In this document: positions 51,513-60,113 of the stretch, piece after piece
Position numbering within the stretch: position 1 is the first letter of the stretch
Layout of the letters: every line of letters begins with the position of its first letter
DNA from: an uncultured Lachnospiraceae bacterium
GTDB lineage: Bacteria; Bacillota; Clostridia; Lachnospirales; Lachnospiraceae
NCBI GenBank assembly: GCA_900542015.1
Contig: UQLY01000006.1
Coordinates: forward strand, 104,095-168,094
Direction: 5' to 3'
Length of the DNA: 64,000 bases
Notes under the pieces: model-generated
The model's input: the letters and a program-made list of their open reading frames with translations, nothing else
Told to the model about the DNA's origin: nothing
The model's database searches: none
Program-made: the position numbers and the translations under genes

Positions 51513-52838
51513 ATGAAAATTGTTTTTATTTCGTTAGGCTGTGATAAAAATCTGGTGGATACCGAAATGATGCTGGGAATCCTTTCCGAAAAAGGATATT
51601 CCTTTACGGACGACGAGGACGATGCGGATATCGCGGTGGTCAACACCTGTTGTTTTATCAATGACGCAAAGGAAGAGAGCATCAACAGCCTGATCGCTTT
51701 AGGAGAAAAGAAAAAAGAAGGAAAGCTGCAGGGGCTGATCGCCACGGGCTGCCTTGCCCAGAGATATGCGAAAGAAATCCGGGAGGAGATTCCCGAGGTG
51801 GACGCTATCGTGGGCACCAACGCCTTTGACCGGATCGCGGAAGCGGTGGAGGAGGTCGCGGCAAAGCATTGTCCCGATTTTATGGAGGATATCAACGCCG
51901 TACCCGTTTCCGGGAAAAAGAGGCTTGTGACCACAGGCGGGCATTATGCTTATTTAAAAATTGCCGAAGGATGCGACAAACACTGTACCTATTGCATTAT
52001 TCCAAAGGTGCGCGGCAATTACCGAAGCGTTCCCATGGAAACTCTGCTTGAAGAAGCTAAGGCGCTTGCACAGGGCGGCGTTAAGGAACTGATTCTTGTG
52101 GCGCAGGAAACCACCGTTTACGGCGCGGACCTCTACGGAGAAAAGAGGCTGCCCCGGCTGTTGAGAGAACTTTGTAAAATACCGGGACTGTACTGGATCA
52201 GAATCCTGTATTGTTATCCCGAGGAGATGACGGACGATCTGATTTCCGTGATCAAAGAAGAAAAGAAAATCTGCCATTATCTGGATATTCCTATTCAGCA
52301 CGCAAGCGATACCATATTAAAAAGGATGGGCAGAAGGACCTCCAATGAGGATCTGAGAGCCATTATCGGTCGGCTGAGAAAAGAAATTCCGGATATCTGC
52401 CTGCGGACGACCCTGATTACGGGATTTCCCGGCGAAACCGAAGAGGATCACGAGACAGTTATGGCTTTTGTGGACGAAATGGAGTTTGACAGGCTCGGAG
52501 TCTTTACCTATTCCGCAGAAGAAAATACCCCGGCGGCGGAATTTCCGGATCAGATTGACGAGGAAGTAAAAAAGGAACGTCAGGCGGAAATCATGGAGCT
52601 GCAGCAGGAAATCGCCTTTGAGAAAGCGGAGGAAATGACTGGCAGAGAGCTTTATGTGATGATAGAAGGAAAGGTTGCCGACGAAAACGCCTATGTGGGC
52701 AGGACCTATCGGGACGCGCCGAACGTGGACGGACTGGTTTTTATCAATACGGATGAGGAACTGTTAAGCGGCGACTTTGTCAAAGTGAGAATAACCGCTT
52801 CTTATGAATACGATTTGATTGGAGAACTGGTAAAATGA
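51513..52838 (+). CDS. rimO: Ribosomal protein S12 methylthiotransferase RimO
   Basis: RimO is a radical-SAM enzyme that adds a methylthio group to an aspartate of ribosomal protein S12. 441 residues. N-terminal MTTase domain FISLGCDKNLVDTEMMLGIL with three cluster cysteines (also NTCCFINDAKEES and GCLAQRYAKEI), radical-SAM CxxxCxxC in EGCDKHCTYCIIPKVRGNYR, and a C-terminal TRAM domain. The SLGCDKNxVD form favours RimO over MiaB. It overlaps pgsA by four bases. Confidence 0.95.
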   Translation: MKIVFISLGCDKNLVDTEMMLGILSEKGYSFTDDEDDADIAVVNTCCFINDAKEESINSLIALGEKKKEGKLQGLIATGCLAQRYAKEIREEIPEVDAIVGTNAFDRIAEAVEEVAAKHCPDFMEDINAVPVSGKKRLVTTGGHYAYLKIAEGCDKHCTYCIIPKVRGNYRSVPMETLLEEAKALAQGGVKELILVAQETTVYGADLYGEKRLPRLLRELCKIPGLYWIRILYCYPEEMTDDLISVIKEEKKICHYLDIPIQHASDTILKRMGRRTSNEDLRAIIGRLRKEIPDICLRTTLITGFPGETEEDHETVMAFVDEMEFDRLGVFTYSAEENTPAAEFPDQIDEEVKKERQAEIMELQQEIAFEKAEEMTGRELYVMIEGKVADENAYVGRTYRDAPNVDGLVFINTDEELLSGDFVKVRITASYEYDLIGELVK

Positions 52839-53416
52839 ATTTACCCAATAAGCTGACATTATCAAGAGTGATTATGGTGCCGTTCTTTGTGGCTTTTTTG
52901 CTTCTGACACCAAAGTTTTCTTATTTTAAATGGATTGCGCTTGCCATTTTTATTGTGGCGAGCCTGACGGATCTTCTGGACGGAAAGATCGCCAGAAAAT
53001 ACAATCTGATTACCAATTTCGGGAAGTTTATGGACCCGCTGGCGGATAAGCTGTTAGTCTGCTCTGCGTTGATCGGGCTGTCTTCCCTCGGCGTGATCCC
53101 GGGATGGATCACAATCGTCATTATCGCAAGAGAATTTATTATCAGCGGTTTCCGGCTGATTGCCGCCGAAAAAGGCGTTGTCATTGCGGCAAGTATGTGG
53201 GGCAAATGGAAAACGACTTTTCAGATGATTATGCTGTGTTTGCAGATGGTAACGATGGACTGGTATTTATGGTCCGTTTCGGCGGCGCCGCCGTCACCCA
53301 TCCGCTATATCCGCATTGCAGGAAATGTTACCATGTACATCGCGCTGATTTTAACAATCGTTTCTTTAATTGATTATCTGATCAAGAATAAAGATGTATT
53401 AAAGGATGTGGACTAA
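52835..53416 (+). CDS. pgsA: CDP-diacylglycerol-glycerol-3-phosphate 3-phosphatidyltransferase
   Basis: PgsA forms phosphatidylglycerol phosphate, precursor of phosphatidylglycerol and cardiolipin. 193 residues with six helices. The CDP-alcohol phosphotransferase motif is complete: DLLDGKIARKYNLITNFGKF then MDPLADK. NLPNKLTLSRVIMVPFF is the usual start. It overlaps rimO by ATGA, and cinA begins directly after its stop, a standard Firmicutes order. Confidence 0.96.
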   Translation: MNLPNKLTLSRVIMVPFFVAFLLLTPKFSYFKWIALAIFIVASLTDLLDGKIARKYNLITNFGKFMDPLADKLLVCSALIGLSSLGVIPGWITIVIIAREFIISGFRLIAAEKGVVIAASMWGKWKTTFQMIMLCLQMVTMDWYLWSVSAAPPSPIRYIRIAGNVTMYIALILTIVSLIDYLIKNKDVLKDVD

Positions 53417-54700
53417 ATGGTAGTGGAACTGATCAGCGTCGGAACTGAGATTTTATTGGGAAATATCGTCAATACCAACGCGGCGTATTTGTCCGAACAA
53501 TGTGCCGCATTAGGGTTATCCTGTTATTATCAGACCGTCGTCGGGGATAATGAGGCAAGGCTGTTGGAGACGTTAGAGCTTGCTAAGAGCCGGGCGGATA
53601 TTTTGATTTTAAGCGGCGGCTTAGGTCCTACGCAGGACGATCTGACCAAAGAGACCGTGGCTAAGGCTTTCGGAAAGACCCTTGTCATGGACGAGCATAC
53701 AAGAGAGCGGATTGCGGCTTATTTTCACAGCCGCGGTAAAAAGATCGCGGACAATAACTGGAAGCAGGCGATGGTTCCCGAGGGAGCGATCGTATTGGAT
53801 AACGATAACGGCACGGCGCCGGGCATTATCATAGAAGAAGGCGGGAAAACAGCGGTTTTGCTGCCGGGACCGCCCGGAGAGCTGAAGCCTTTATTTGAGG
53901 AACAGGTTTATCCCTATCTGCAGGCAAAGACCGATCGGGTCATTCGTTCCCAGACCGTGAAGATCTGCGGCATCGGCGAGAGCATGGTGGAAAGCATGAT
54001 GGAGGATCTGATTGACGGTCAGGACAATCCTACCATTGCCACTTACGCCAAGACCGGAGAGGTACATATACGGGTAACGGCGTCTGCAAAGGACGAAAAA
54101 GAGGCTGTTAAGCTGATTAAACCGGTGATCAAGGAATTGAAGAACCGGTTTCAGGAATATATCTACACTACAAACGAAAATGTGACGTTGGAACAGGCTT
54201 GCGTGGATCTGCTGCTCGCCAACGGGCTGACGATATCCACCATGGAATCCTGTACCGGAGGAATGATCGCCGCAAGGCTGATCAATGTACCCGGCGTGTC
54301 CGAGGTGTTCAAAGCGGGGTATGTGACTTATTCCAACAAGGCAAAGCGCAAGGTATTGGGCGTAAAACATGCTACGTTGAAAAAGTATACCGCCGTCAGC
54401 GCCAAGGTCGCGGAGGAAATGGCTCAGGGCGTGTCTCTGCTGACAAAGGCGGATGTGACGCTCTCGGTAACCGGGCTGGCGGGACCGGACGGCGGGACCG
54501 AGGAAAAACCGGTGGGACTGGTATATATCGGATGTAGTGTAAAAGGGAAAACCAAGGTGGCGGAATACCATTTCAGCGGCAACCGCATGAAGATCAGGGA
54601 ATCGGCGGTTGTAGCGGCACTGACCCTGCTTCGTCAGTGCGTGCTGGAATATTTCAGCGAGGTTACCTTCGGCAACGGAAAACAGAATAAAAAGAACTGA
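53417..54700 (+). CDS. cinA: CinA-family protein (competence/damage-inducible)
   Basis: 427 residues. The N-terminal molybdopterin-binding-like domain reads ELISVGTEILLGNIVNTNAA and GGLGPTQDDLTKETVAKAFG; the C-terminal PncC-like domain carries STMESCTGGMIAARLINVPG and TGLAGPDGGTEEKPVGLVYI. CinA has ADP-ribose pyrophosphatase and nicotinamide-nucleotide amidase activity in studied species. cinA often stands just before recA; here one gene lies between. Confidence 0.95.
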   Translation: MVVELISVGTEILLGNIVNTNAAYLSEQCAALGLSCYYQTVVGDNEARLLETLELAKSRADILILSGGLGPTQDDLTKETVAKAFGKTLVMDEHTRERIAAYFHSRGKKIADNNWKQAMVPEGAIVLDNDNGTAPGIIIEEGGKTAVLLPGPPGELKPLFEEQVYPYLQAKTDRVIRSQTVKICGIGESMVESMMEDLIDGQDNPTIATYAKTGEVHIRVTASAKDEKEAVKLIKPVIKELKNRFQEYIYTTNENVTLEQACVDLLLANGLTISTMESCTGGMIAARLINVPGVSEVFKAGYVTYSNKAKRKVLGVKHATLKKYTAVSAKVAEEMAQGVSLLTKADVTLSVTGLAGPDGGTEEKPVGLVYIGCSVKGKTKVAEYHFSGNRMKIRESAVVAALTLLRQCVLEYFSEVTFGNGKQNKKN

Positions 54701-54718
54701 TGAAAAAGGGAAAGGGAG

Positions 54719-56104
54719 ATGGAAATGGACGATCAGTTGAACAATGGATTTTGTCCCAAGTGCGGCGCGCTTTTGCGGGACGGCGTATGCCCCAGCTGCG
54801 GCTATGGCGAAAATAACGGACAGGAAGGTGCGGAGGGAGGCGTGCAACCCCGCAATTATGAGAGATATCAGGCTTCCATGAACCAAAATATGAATCAGGA
54901 CATGAATCAAAACTCAAACCAAAACACGAGCCAAAACGGTTATTACCAGAATAACGCCGATCCGAATAACCTGTATTATCAAAACCAGAACGGTTATGGC
55001 GGACAGCAGAATATGTATTACCAGCAGCCCGGCGCAAACAATTATTACGGCAATCAGCCGCCGGAGCAGAAGAAGAGCAAAAAGGGCGTTGTCATTGCGG
55101 TGGTGATTGCCGTTGTGCTTTGCATTGCATTGATTGTGGCGGCGATAGCGCTGGTCATTTCCGCGGCAGGAAAAGATACCGATACAGGCAGCTCGTCTCA
55201 GGATCTTAGCAGCCTTCCTGATTATGACGTTGAGGATTACATCATGGATGACGATGAACTGGATGCGATGAAAGATCTGGCTGAATCCGGAGAAGATGAC
55301 GCGGACGATGAATGGGACAGCGACGCATGGGATGACGAGGGAGGCAGCTATGACGAAGACCTCTTAGCCTTTGTGGATGAGATTGACTGGAGCGACACTT
55401 CCTGGAAGGAAGAGCCTGAAAACTACACGCCGGACGAAGTCTATGACGACTATTATGAATGCTATATCAGCCTTTGCAGTTGTATGGATGAAAACGTATC
55501 CTACGATATGGTGTATAACAATTGGGAAGAACTGGATGAAGAGAAAAACGTCTGCATTCGTGTAAACTACTATCAGTTGGAGGGAGATATCCCCAATCTG
55601 GACGAAATCAATGAAGAACTGAGATTTCAGGCGGCATGGCCCGGAGATATCTATTTCGATATGGCGGATGACTTTGCAGAAGAGTTTGAGGAGTACGGTC
55701 CAGGATATGTCGTATCGGTAGAATCCTATGTTACATACAACGATGAAGAAAAAATCAGCGTTGTATCCGATATTTACTATGAAAGTGCAACCAGCGTCAG
55801 AAAACTGTTATACGGCGTCAATATAGACCTGACGACGGGCGAGATTATGAAAAATAACAGAATGCTGGATGTCACGGATGAATTTTTGGAAGAATATAAA
55901 GACATCTGCGAATATCAGAACGGAACGGTTTCCATATTTGACGAGTTGGATAACGACGAGCTGAGAGAGTTTTTTGAGGACAGGGACGATGTCATTATCT
56001 ATTATACGCCCTGCGGTCTTGAGGTCGGCATCAATTATGAGACCGAAGAACGTTATGGCTGGGTATCGGCAACGCTCGTGGATTACGAACAGTATTTAAA
56101 ATAA
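54719..56104 (+). CDS. Zinc-ribbon membrane protein with acidic extracellular domain
   Basis: 461 residues; function unknown. Residues 10-30 form a zinc ribbon with two CxxC pairs (FCPKCGALLRDGVCPSCGYG). An Asn/Gln/Tyr-rich low-complexity stretch follows (NMNQDMNQNSNQNTSQNGYY), then one membrane helix at about 122-150 (VVIAVVIAVVLCIALIVAAI). The outer part, residues 155-461, is very acidic (Asp, Glu) with no motif I know. The layout resembles zinc_ribbon_2 membrane proteins of Firmicutes, with zinc ribbon inside and sensor or binding domain outside. ATG 54725 is an alternative start. A terminator follows. Confidence 0.8.
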   Translation: MEMDDQLNNGFCPKCGALLRDGVCPSCGYGENNGQEGAEGGVQPRNYERYQASMNQNMNQDMNQNSNQNTSQNGYYQNNADPNNLYYQNQNGYGGQQNMYYQQPGANNYYGNQPPEQKKSKKGVVIAVVIAVVLCIALIVAAIALVISAAGKDTDTGSSSQDLSSLPDYDVEDYIMDDDELDAMKDLAESGEDDADDEWDSDAWDDEGGSYDEDLLAFVDEIDWSDTSWKEEPENYTPDEVYDDYYECYISLCSCMDENVSYDMVYNNWEELDEEKNVCIRVNYYQLEGDIPNLDEINEELRFQAAWPGDIYFDMADDFAEEFEEYGPGYVVSVESYVTYNDEEKISVVSDIYYESATSVRKLLYGVNIDLTTGEIMKNNRMLDVTDEFLEEYKDICEYQNGTVSIFDELDNDELREFFEDRDDVIIYYTPCGLEVGINYETEERYGWVSATLVDYEQYLK

Positions 56105-56348
56105 AATAACAGAAAGTAAGAGCTGTCCGGCGGCTGTGTCAGACAGCTCTTATTATGTGTTGCTTTTTTTGCGGTAATATGATAAAGTAATGGCATCAAA
56201 AAGCGTTCTGCTTTATGGCGTTTCGCCGTTTTTCCCATGTAAGATAAAAAAAGAAAAGATGTGATGCCGTTGAGGGAGTTTTAAAGGACAGTATTTTTGC
56301 TATTATAGGTGCAGATCAAATATTATTTGATAAAAAGAAAAAGTAATC
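56105..56348. other. Intergenic region before the recA promoter
   Basis: The region holds a strong terminator (56117-56157) and a weaker small hairpin GGCG-TTT-CGCC with five T near 56218-56233. No gene was seen. Confidence 0.55.
56117..56157 (+). terminator. Intrinsic terminator
   Basis: AAGAGCTGTC and GACAGCTCTT pair perfectly over ten bases around a 14-base loop; ATTATG follows, with a T run slightly further on. Stops readthrough from the zinc-ribbon gene into recA. Confidence 0.75.
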
Positions 56349-56377
56349 TTGACAAAATCGAACATTTGTTTTATTCT
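56349..56377 (+). promoter_or_regulatory. recA promoter
   Basis: TTGACA (56349-56354), 17-base spacer and TATTCT (56372-56377). An SOS box lies within the spacer and a second directly downstream. Confidence 0.85.
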
Positions 56378-56401
56378 AATAAAAGAACGAACAAATGTTC
56401 C
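56359..56401 (+). promoter_or_regulatory. Two SOS boxes (LexA sites) in the recA promoter
   Basis: GAACATTTGTTT (56360-56371) lies between the -35 and -10 boxes; GAACAAATGTTC (56389-56400) is a perfect palindrome in the early transcript. Both fit the Gram-positive LexA consensus CGAAC-N4-GTTCG type. They predict repression of recA by LexA, relieved by DNA damage. Confidence 0.88.
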
Positions 56402-56418
56402 TTGTAAAGGAGAACAGT

Positions 56419-57507
56419 ATGGAAAGAGAAGAAAAATTAAAGGCATTGGATGCCGCTATTTCACAGATTGAAAGAGCCTACGGAAAGGGAGCGGTCATGA
56501 AGCTCGGCGATCCGGCAAATCAGATCAACGTGGAGACGATCCCCACAGGAAGTTTAAGTCTGGATATTGCGCTGGGGCTTGGAGGGATTCCCAAGGGACG
56601 TATTGTGGAGATCTACGGACCGGAATCAAGCGGTAAGACGACGGTAACCCTTCATATGATTGCGGAAGTGCAGAAAAGAGGCGGCATTGCGGGCTTTATT
56701 GACGCCGAACATGCGTTGGACCCGGCATATGCCAAAAATATCGGCGTTGATATAGACAACTTATATATTTCACAGCCGGACTGCGGCGAACAGGCGTTGG
56801 AAATCTGCGAGACGATGGTGCGGTCCGGAGCCGTTGACATTGTGGTTGTGGACTCCGTTGCGGCGCTGGTTCCGAAGGCGGAAATCGACGGCGATATGGG
56901 AGACGCCCATGTGGGTCTGCAGGCGCGTCTGATGTCCCAGGCGCTCAGGAAGCTGACCGCGGTAATCAGCAAGTCAAATTGTACGGTTATTTTTATTAAC
57001 CAGTTGCGTGAGAAAGTCGGCGTGATGTTTGGAAACCCCGAGACGACCACCGGCGGCAACGCTTTGAAATTCTATTCTTCCGTCAGACTGGATGTCAGAA
57101 GAAAGGAACAGCTCTTAGTAAACGGCGAGGCTGTGGGAAACAGGACGAAGGTAAAGGTTGTGAAAAACAAAATTGCGCCTCCGTTTAAAATCGCAGAGTT
57201 TGATATTATGTTTGGAAAAGGCATTTCCGCAGTGGGCGACATTCTGGATCTTGCGGCAAACTGCGACGTGGTTAATAAGAGCGGCGCATGGTATGCCTAC
57301 GAAGGAGAAAAGCTTGGGCAGGGAAGGGAAAATTCCAAGCTCTTCTTACAGCAGCACCCGGAAATGTGCGATGAGATCGAGCGGAAGGTAAGAGAACATT
57401 TCGGCTTGATCAAGACCGCAGAGCCGTCGGACGCCCAGGCGAAACAGCCGGGAACGGAAGAGGAGAAGCCCGCTTCGGAAAAAGCTGCAAAAAAGGAAAA
57501 AGCATAA
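56419..57507 (+). CDS. recA: Recombinase RecA
   Basis: RecA performs strand exchange and triggers LexA self-cleavage. 362 residues from ATG 56419 after AAAGGAGAA; the in-frame ATG at 56395 falls inside the SOS box. Walker A is EIYGPESSGKTTVTLHMIAE, Walker B VDIVVVDSVAALVPKAE, L2 region FGNPETTTGGNALKFYSSVR. The C-terminus is a Lys/Glu/Ala-rich tail. The upstream site organisation shows SOS control. recX follows after 93 bases. Confidence 0.98.
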   Translation: MEREEKLKALDAAISQIERAYGKGAVMKLGDPANQINVETIPTGSLSLDIALGLGGIPKGRIVEIYGPESSGKTTVTLHMIAEVQKRGGIAGFIDAEHALDPAYAKNIGVDIDNLYISQPDCGEQALEICETMVRSGAVDIVVVDSVAALVPKAEIDGDMGDAHVGLQARLMSQALRKLTAVISKSNCTVIFINQLREKVGVMFGNPETTTGGNALKFYSSVRLDVRRKEQLLVNGEAVGNRTKVKVVKNKIAPPFKIAEFDIMFGKGISAVGDILDLAANCDVVNKSGAWYAYEGEKLGQGRENSKLFLQQHPEMCDEIERKVREHFGLIKTAEPSDAQAKQPGTEEEKPASEKAAKKEKA

Positions 57508-57600
57508 AAGAAAAAGGCATAAGAAAAATCGCAGAACAAAAACATAAAAGAAGTGCCACAGCAATATAAGCGATAAAGCGGAAAACAGGAATGCGGACTT

Positions 57601-58248
57601 ATGACGGTAACGGATATTATAGATTTGTCAAAAAAACAATGCAAGATTATGATTGATGATACGTTTGCCTTTGTATTATACAAAGGCGAACTTCATTTAT
57701 ACGGGATCAGTCAGGGGCGGGAAATGGATGAAGCGACCTATGACAGGATTGTGGGAGAGGTATTGACGAAGAGGGCAAAGCTAAGGGCAATGAACCTTTT
57801 AAAGTCCAGGGCGTATACGGAAAAAAGGCTCAGAGAGAAGCTGGAGGCGGGAAAATACCCGGCTGTGTGCGTCGAGCAGGCGCTTGCCTATGTGAAGTCT
57901 TTCGGTTATGTGGACGATCGCCGGTATGCCTCGGACTATTTGTTTTATCACGGGAAAACCCTCAATAGAAGACAGATTTATAAGAAACTTATGGAAAGAG
58001 GCGTTGCCGAAGAGACCATACGGGAAGCCTATGAGGAGTTTTGCGAAACCGGAGAGGCGTCGGACGACGCCCGGTTGATCAGAAACTATTTGGATAAGAA
58101 AAAATATGTGCCTGCCGACGGAGATTTGGCGCAGGAAAAGAAAAATAAGATGATACGAGCCCTGATGCAGAGAGGCTTTCGCTACGACCAGATTGCGGCG
58201 GTTTTGCAGTCTTATGGTAAAAATGACGAAGAAACTGTAAAAATGTAA
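57601..58248 (+). CDS. recX: Regulatory protein RecX
   Basis: RecX inhibits or modulates RecA filaments. 215 residues of three-helix repeats: LLKSRAYTEKRLREKLEAGK, VDDRRYASDYLFYHGKTLNR and KNKMIRALMQRGFRYDQIAA. It has the usual place after recA and probably shares the transcript, hence SOS control. Confidence 0.93.
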   Translation: MTVTDIIDLSKKQCKIMIDDTFAFVLYKGELHLYGISQGREMDEATYDRIVGEVLTKRAKLRAMNLLKSRAYTEKRLREKLEAGKYPAVCVEQALAYVKSFGYVDDRRYASDYLFYHGKTLNRRQIYKKLMERGVAEETIREAYEEFCETGEASDDARLIRNYLDKKKYVPADGDLAQEKKNKMIRALMQRGFRYDQIAAVLQSYGKNDEETVKM

Positions 58249-58421
58249 GATGTGATTGGATAAAATGCGTAGGATATTTGTCATAGTACTTGACATAATG
58301 CACAAATAAGTTTAAAATCTAAGTGTTGTAAAATCGCGCTTTAGAATGAATATTACTTACATATCATTCTATATAGAGATATTTGTACAATGAAAATTTA
58401 ATAAGGAGGTGCTCCTGTACA

Positions 58422-59972
58422 ATGGTTGTTGCATGTATCATAGCCGTTGTTGTGACGCTTGTGATTGCCATTCCGGTTACGGCTCTGATCGTTACGAAAT
58501 ACCACAAAAAGGTATCGGAGAAGAAACTGGGAAATGCGGACGAAAAGGCAAGGGAAATTATTGACGAAGCTTTGAAGACCGCGGAGGCAAAGAAACGCGA
58601 GGGACTGCTTGAAGTGAAGGAAGAATCCATTCGTACCAAAAACGAGTTGGATAAGGAAATCAAAGAACGAAGAGCAGAGGTACAGCGATTTGAGAGACGC
58701 GTTCAGCAGAAGGAAGAGAATATCGACAAGAAAGCTGACGCCATCGAGAAGAAAGAAGCAAGTATCATTGCAAGGGAAGAGCAACTGTCAAAGCAGAAAG
58801 CCGAGATAGAAAAGCTAAACGAGCAAAGAGTACAGGAACTGGAACGAATCTCCGGATTAACCTCCGAACAGGCAAAAGAATATTTATTGAAAATTGTTGA
58901 AGATGAAGTGAAACATGAAACTGCTGTCATGATCAAAGAAATGGAGAGCAGGGCGAAAGAGGAAGCTGATAAGAAGGCGAAGGAGTATGTGGTCAACGCA
59001 ATACAGAAATGCGCTGCGGACCATGTGTCTGAGACAACCTTATCGGTTGTACAGCTTCCCAACGATGAGATGAAAGGTCGTATCATCGGCAGAGAGGGTC
59101 GCAATATCAGGACCCTTGAGACATTGACAGGCGTGGATCTGATTATTGATGATACGCCGGAAGCGGTCATTCTTTCCGGATTTGATCCGATCCGAAGAGA
59201 AGTGGCGCGCATTGCCTTGGAAAAATTGATTTTGGACGGACGTATTCATCCGGCGAGAATCGAGGAAATGGTAGAAAAGGCGCAGAAAGAAGTAGAAGTC
59301 ATGATCAGGGAGGAAGGCGAAGCCGCGACGCTGGAAGTCGGCGTACACGGTATTCATCCCGAGCTTGTGCGTCTGCTTGGTAAGATGAAATTCAGGACCA
59401 GTTATGGTCAGAACGCGTTGAAGCATTCAATTGAGGTTGCACAGCTGTCCGGCTTGCTGGCAGCGGAGATGGGACTGGATGTGAGAATGGCGAAACGTGC
59501 CGGTCTTCTTCATGATATCGGCAAAGCGGTAGACCATGAAATGGAAGGGTCCCATATTCAATTAGGATCTGAGTTATGTAGGAAATATAAAGAATCGGCT
59601 ACGGTTATCAATGCGGTAGAGTCCCATCACGGCGATGTGGAACCGCAGACCCTGATCGCATGTATCGTTCAGGCGGCGGATACGATTTCTGCGGCAAGAC
59701 CGGGCGCAAGAAGAGAGACTTTAGAAACATATACGACCAGATTAAAACAATTAGAAGATATCGCAAACAATTTCAAAGGTGTAGAAAAATCTTTTGCTAT
59801 TCAGGCAGGTAGAGAGATTCGTGTTATGGTAGTTCCGGAACAGATTACAGATACAGATATGGTTCTGTTGGCACGGGATATTTCCAAGCAGATTGAGGCT
59901 GAATTGGAGTATCCGGGACAGATTAAGATCAATGTAATCCGTGAATCCAGAGTGATTGATTATGCAAAATAG
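58422..59972 (+). CDS. rny: Ribonuclease Y
   Basis: RNase Y is the membrane-bound endonuclease that starts mRNA decay in Firmicutes. 516 residues from ATG 58422; AAGGAGGTG is 11 bases upstream. One N-terminal helix (ACIIAVVVTLVIAIPVTALI), a long coiled coil (residues 30-200), a KH domain with GRIIGREGRNIRTLETLTGV, and an HD domain with GLLHDIGKAVDHEMEGSH. All expected parts are present. An intrinsic terminator follows. Confidence 0.96.
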   Translation: MVVACIIAVVVTLVIAIPVTALIVTKYHKKVSEKKLGNADEKAREIIDEALKTAEAKKREGLLEVKEESIRTKNELDKEIKERRAEVQRFERRVQQKEENIDKKADAIEKKEASIIAREEQLSKQKAEIEKLNEQRVQELERISGLTSEQAKEYLLKIVEDEVKHETAVMIKEMESRAKEEADKKAKEYVVNAIQKCAADHVSETTLSVVQLPNDEMKGRIIGREGRNIRTLETLTGVDLIIDDTPEAVILSGFDPIRREVARIALEKLILDGRIHPARIEEMVEKAQKEVEVMIREEGEAATLEVGVHGIHPELVRLLGKMKFRTSYGQNALKHSIEVAQLSGLLAAEMGLDVRMAKRAGLLHDIGKAVDHEMEGSHIQLGSELCRKYKESATVINAVESHHGDVEPQTLIACIVQAADTISAARPGARRETLETYTTRLKQLEDIANNFKGVEKSFAIQAGREIRVMVVPEQITDTDMVLLARDISKQIEAELEYPGQIKINVIRESRVIDYAK

Positions 59973-59995
59973 CATAGTATCATAATGAAGAGTAT

Positions 59996-60032
59996 AAAAG
60001 AAGCTGTTTTTATGAAAAACGGCTTCTTTTTT
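59996..60032 (+). terminator. Intrinsic terminator after rny
   Basis: AAAAGAAGCTGTTTTT and AAAAACGGCTTCTTTT form a 16-base-pair stem (one G-U) with a three-base loop, ending in TTTTTT. Confidence 0.88.
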
Positions 60033-60113
60033 CTTGTATTTCCATTCTGTATAGTGTATAATATGCGAGGTGTATGATTGTATACAATTAAACAATTTCA
60101 GGATGGTGTTAAG

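Noticed and set aside
53891..54910. 339-codon minus-strand open frame opposite cinA
   Set aside because: It is rich in His, Phe and Leu without motifs and covers the conserved cinA domains on the other strand.
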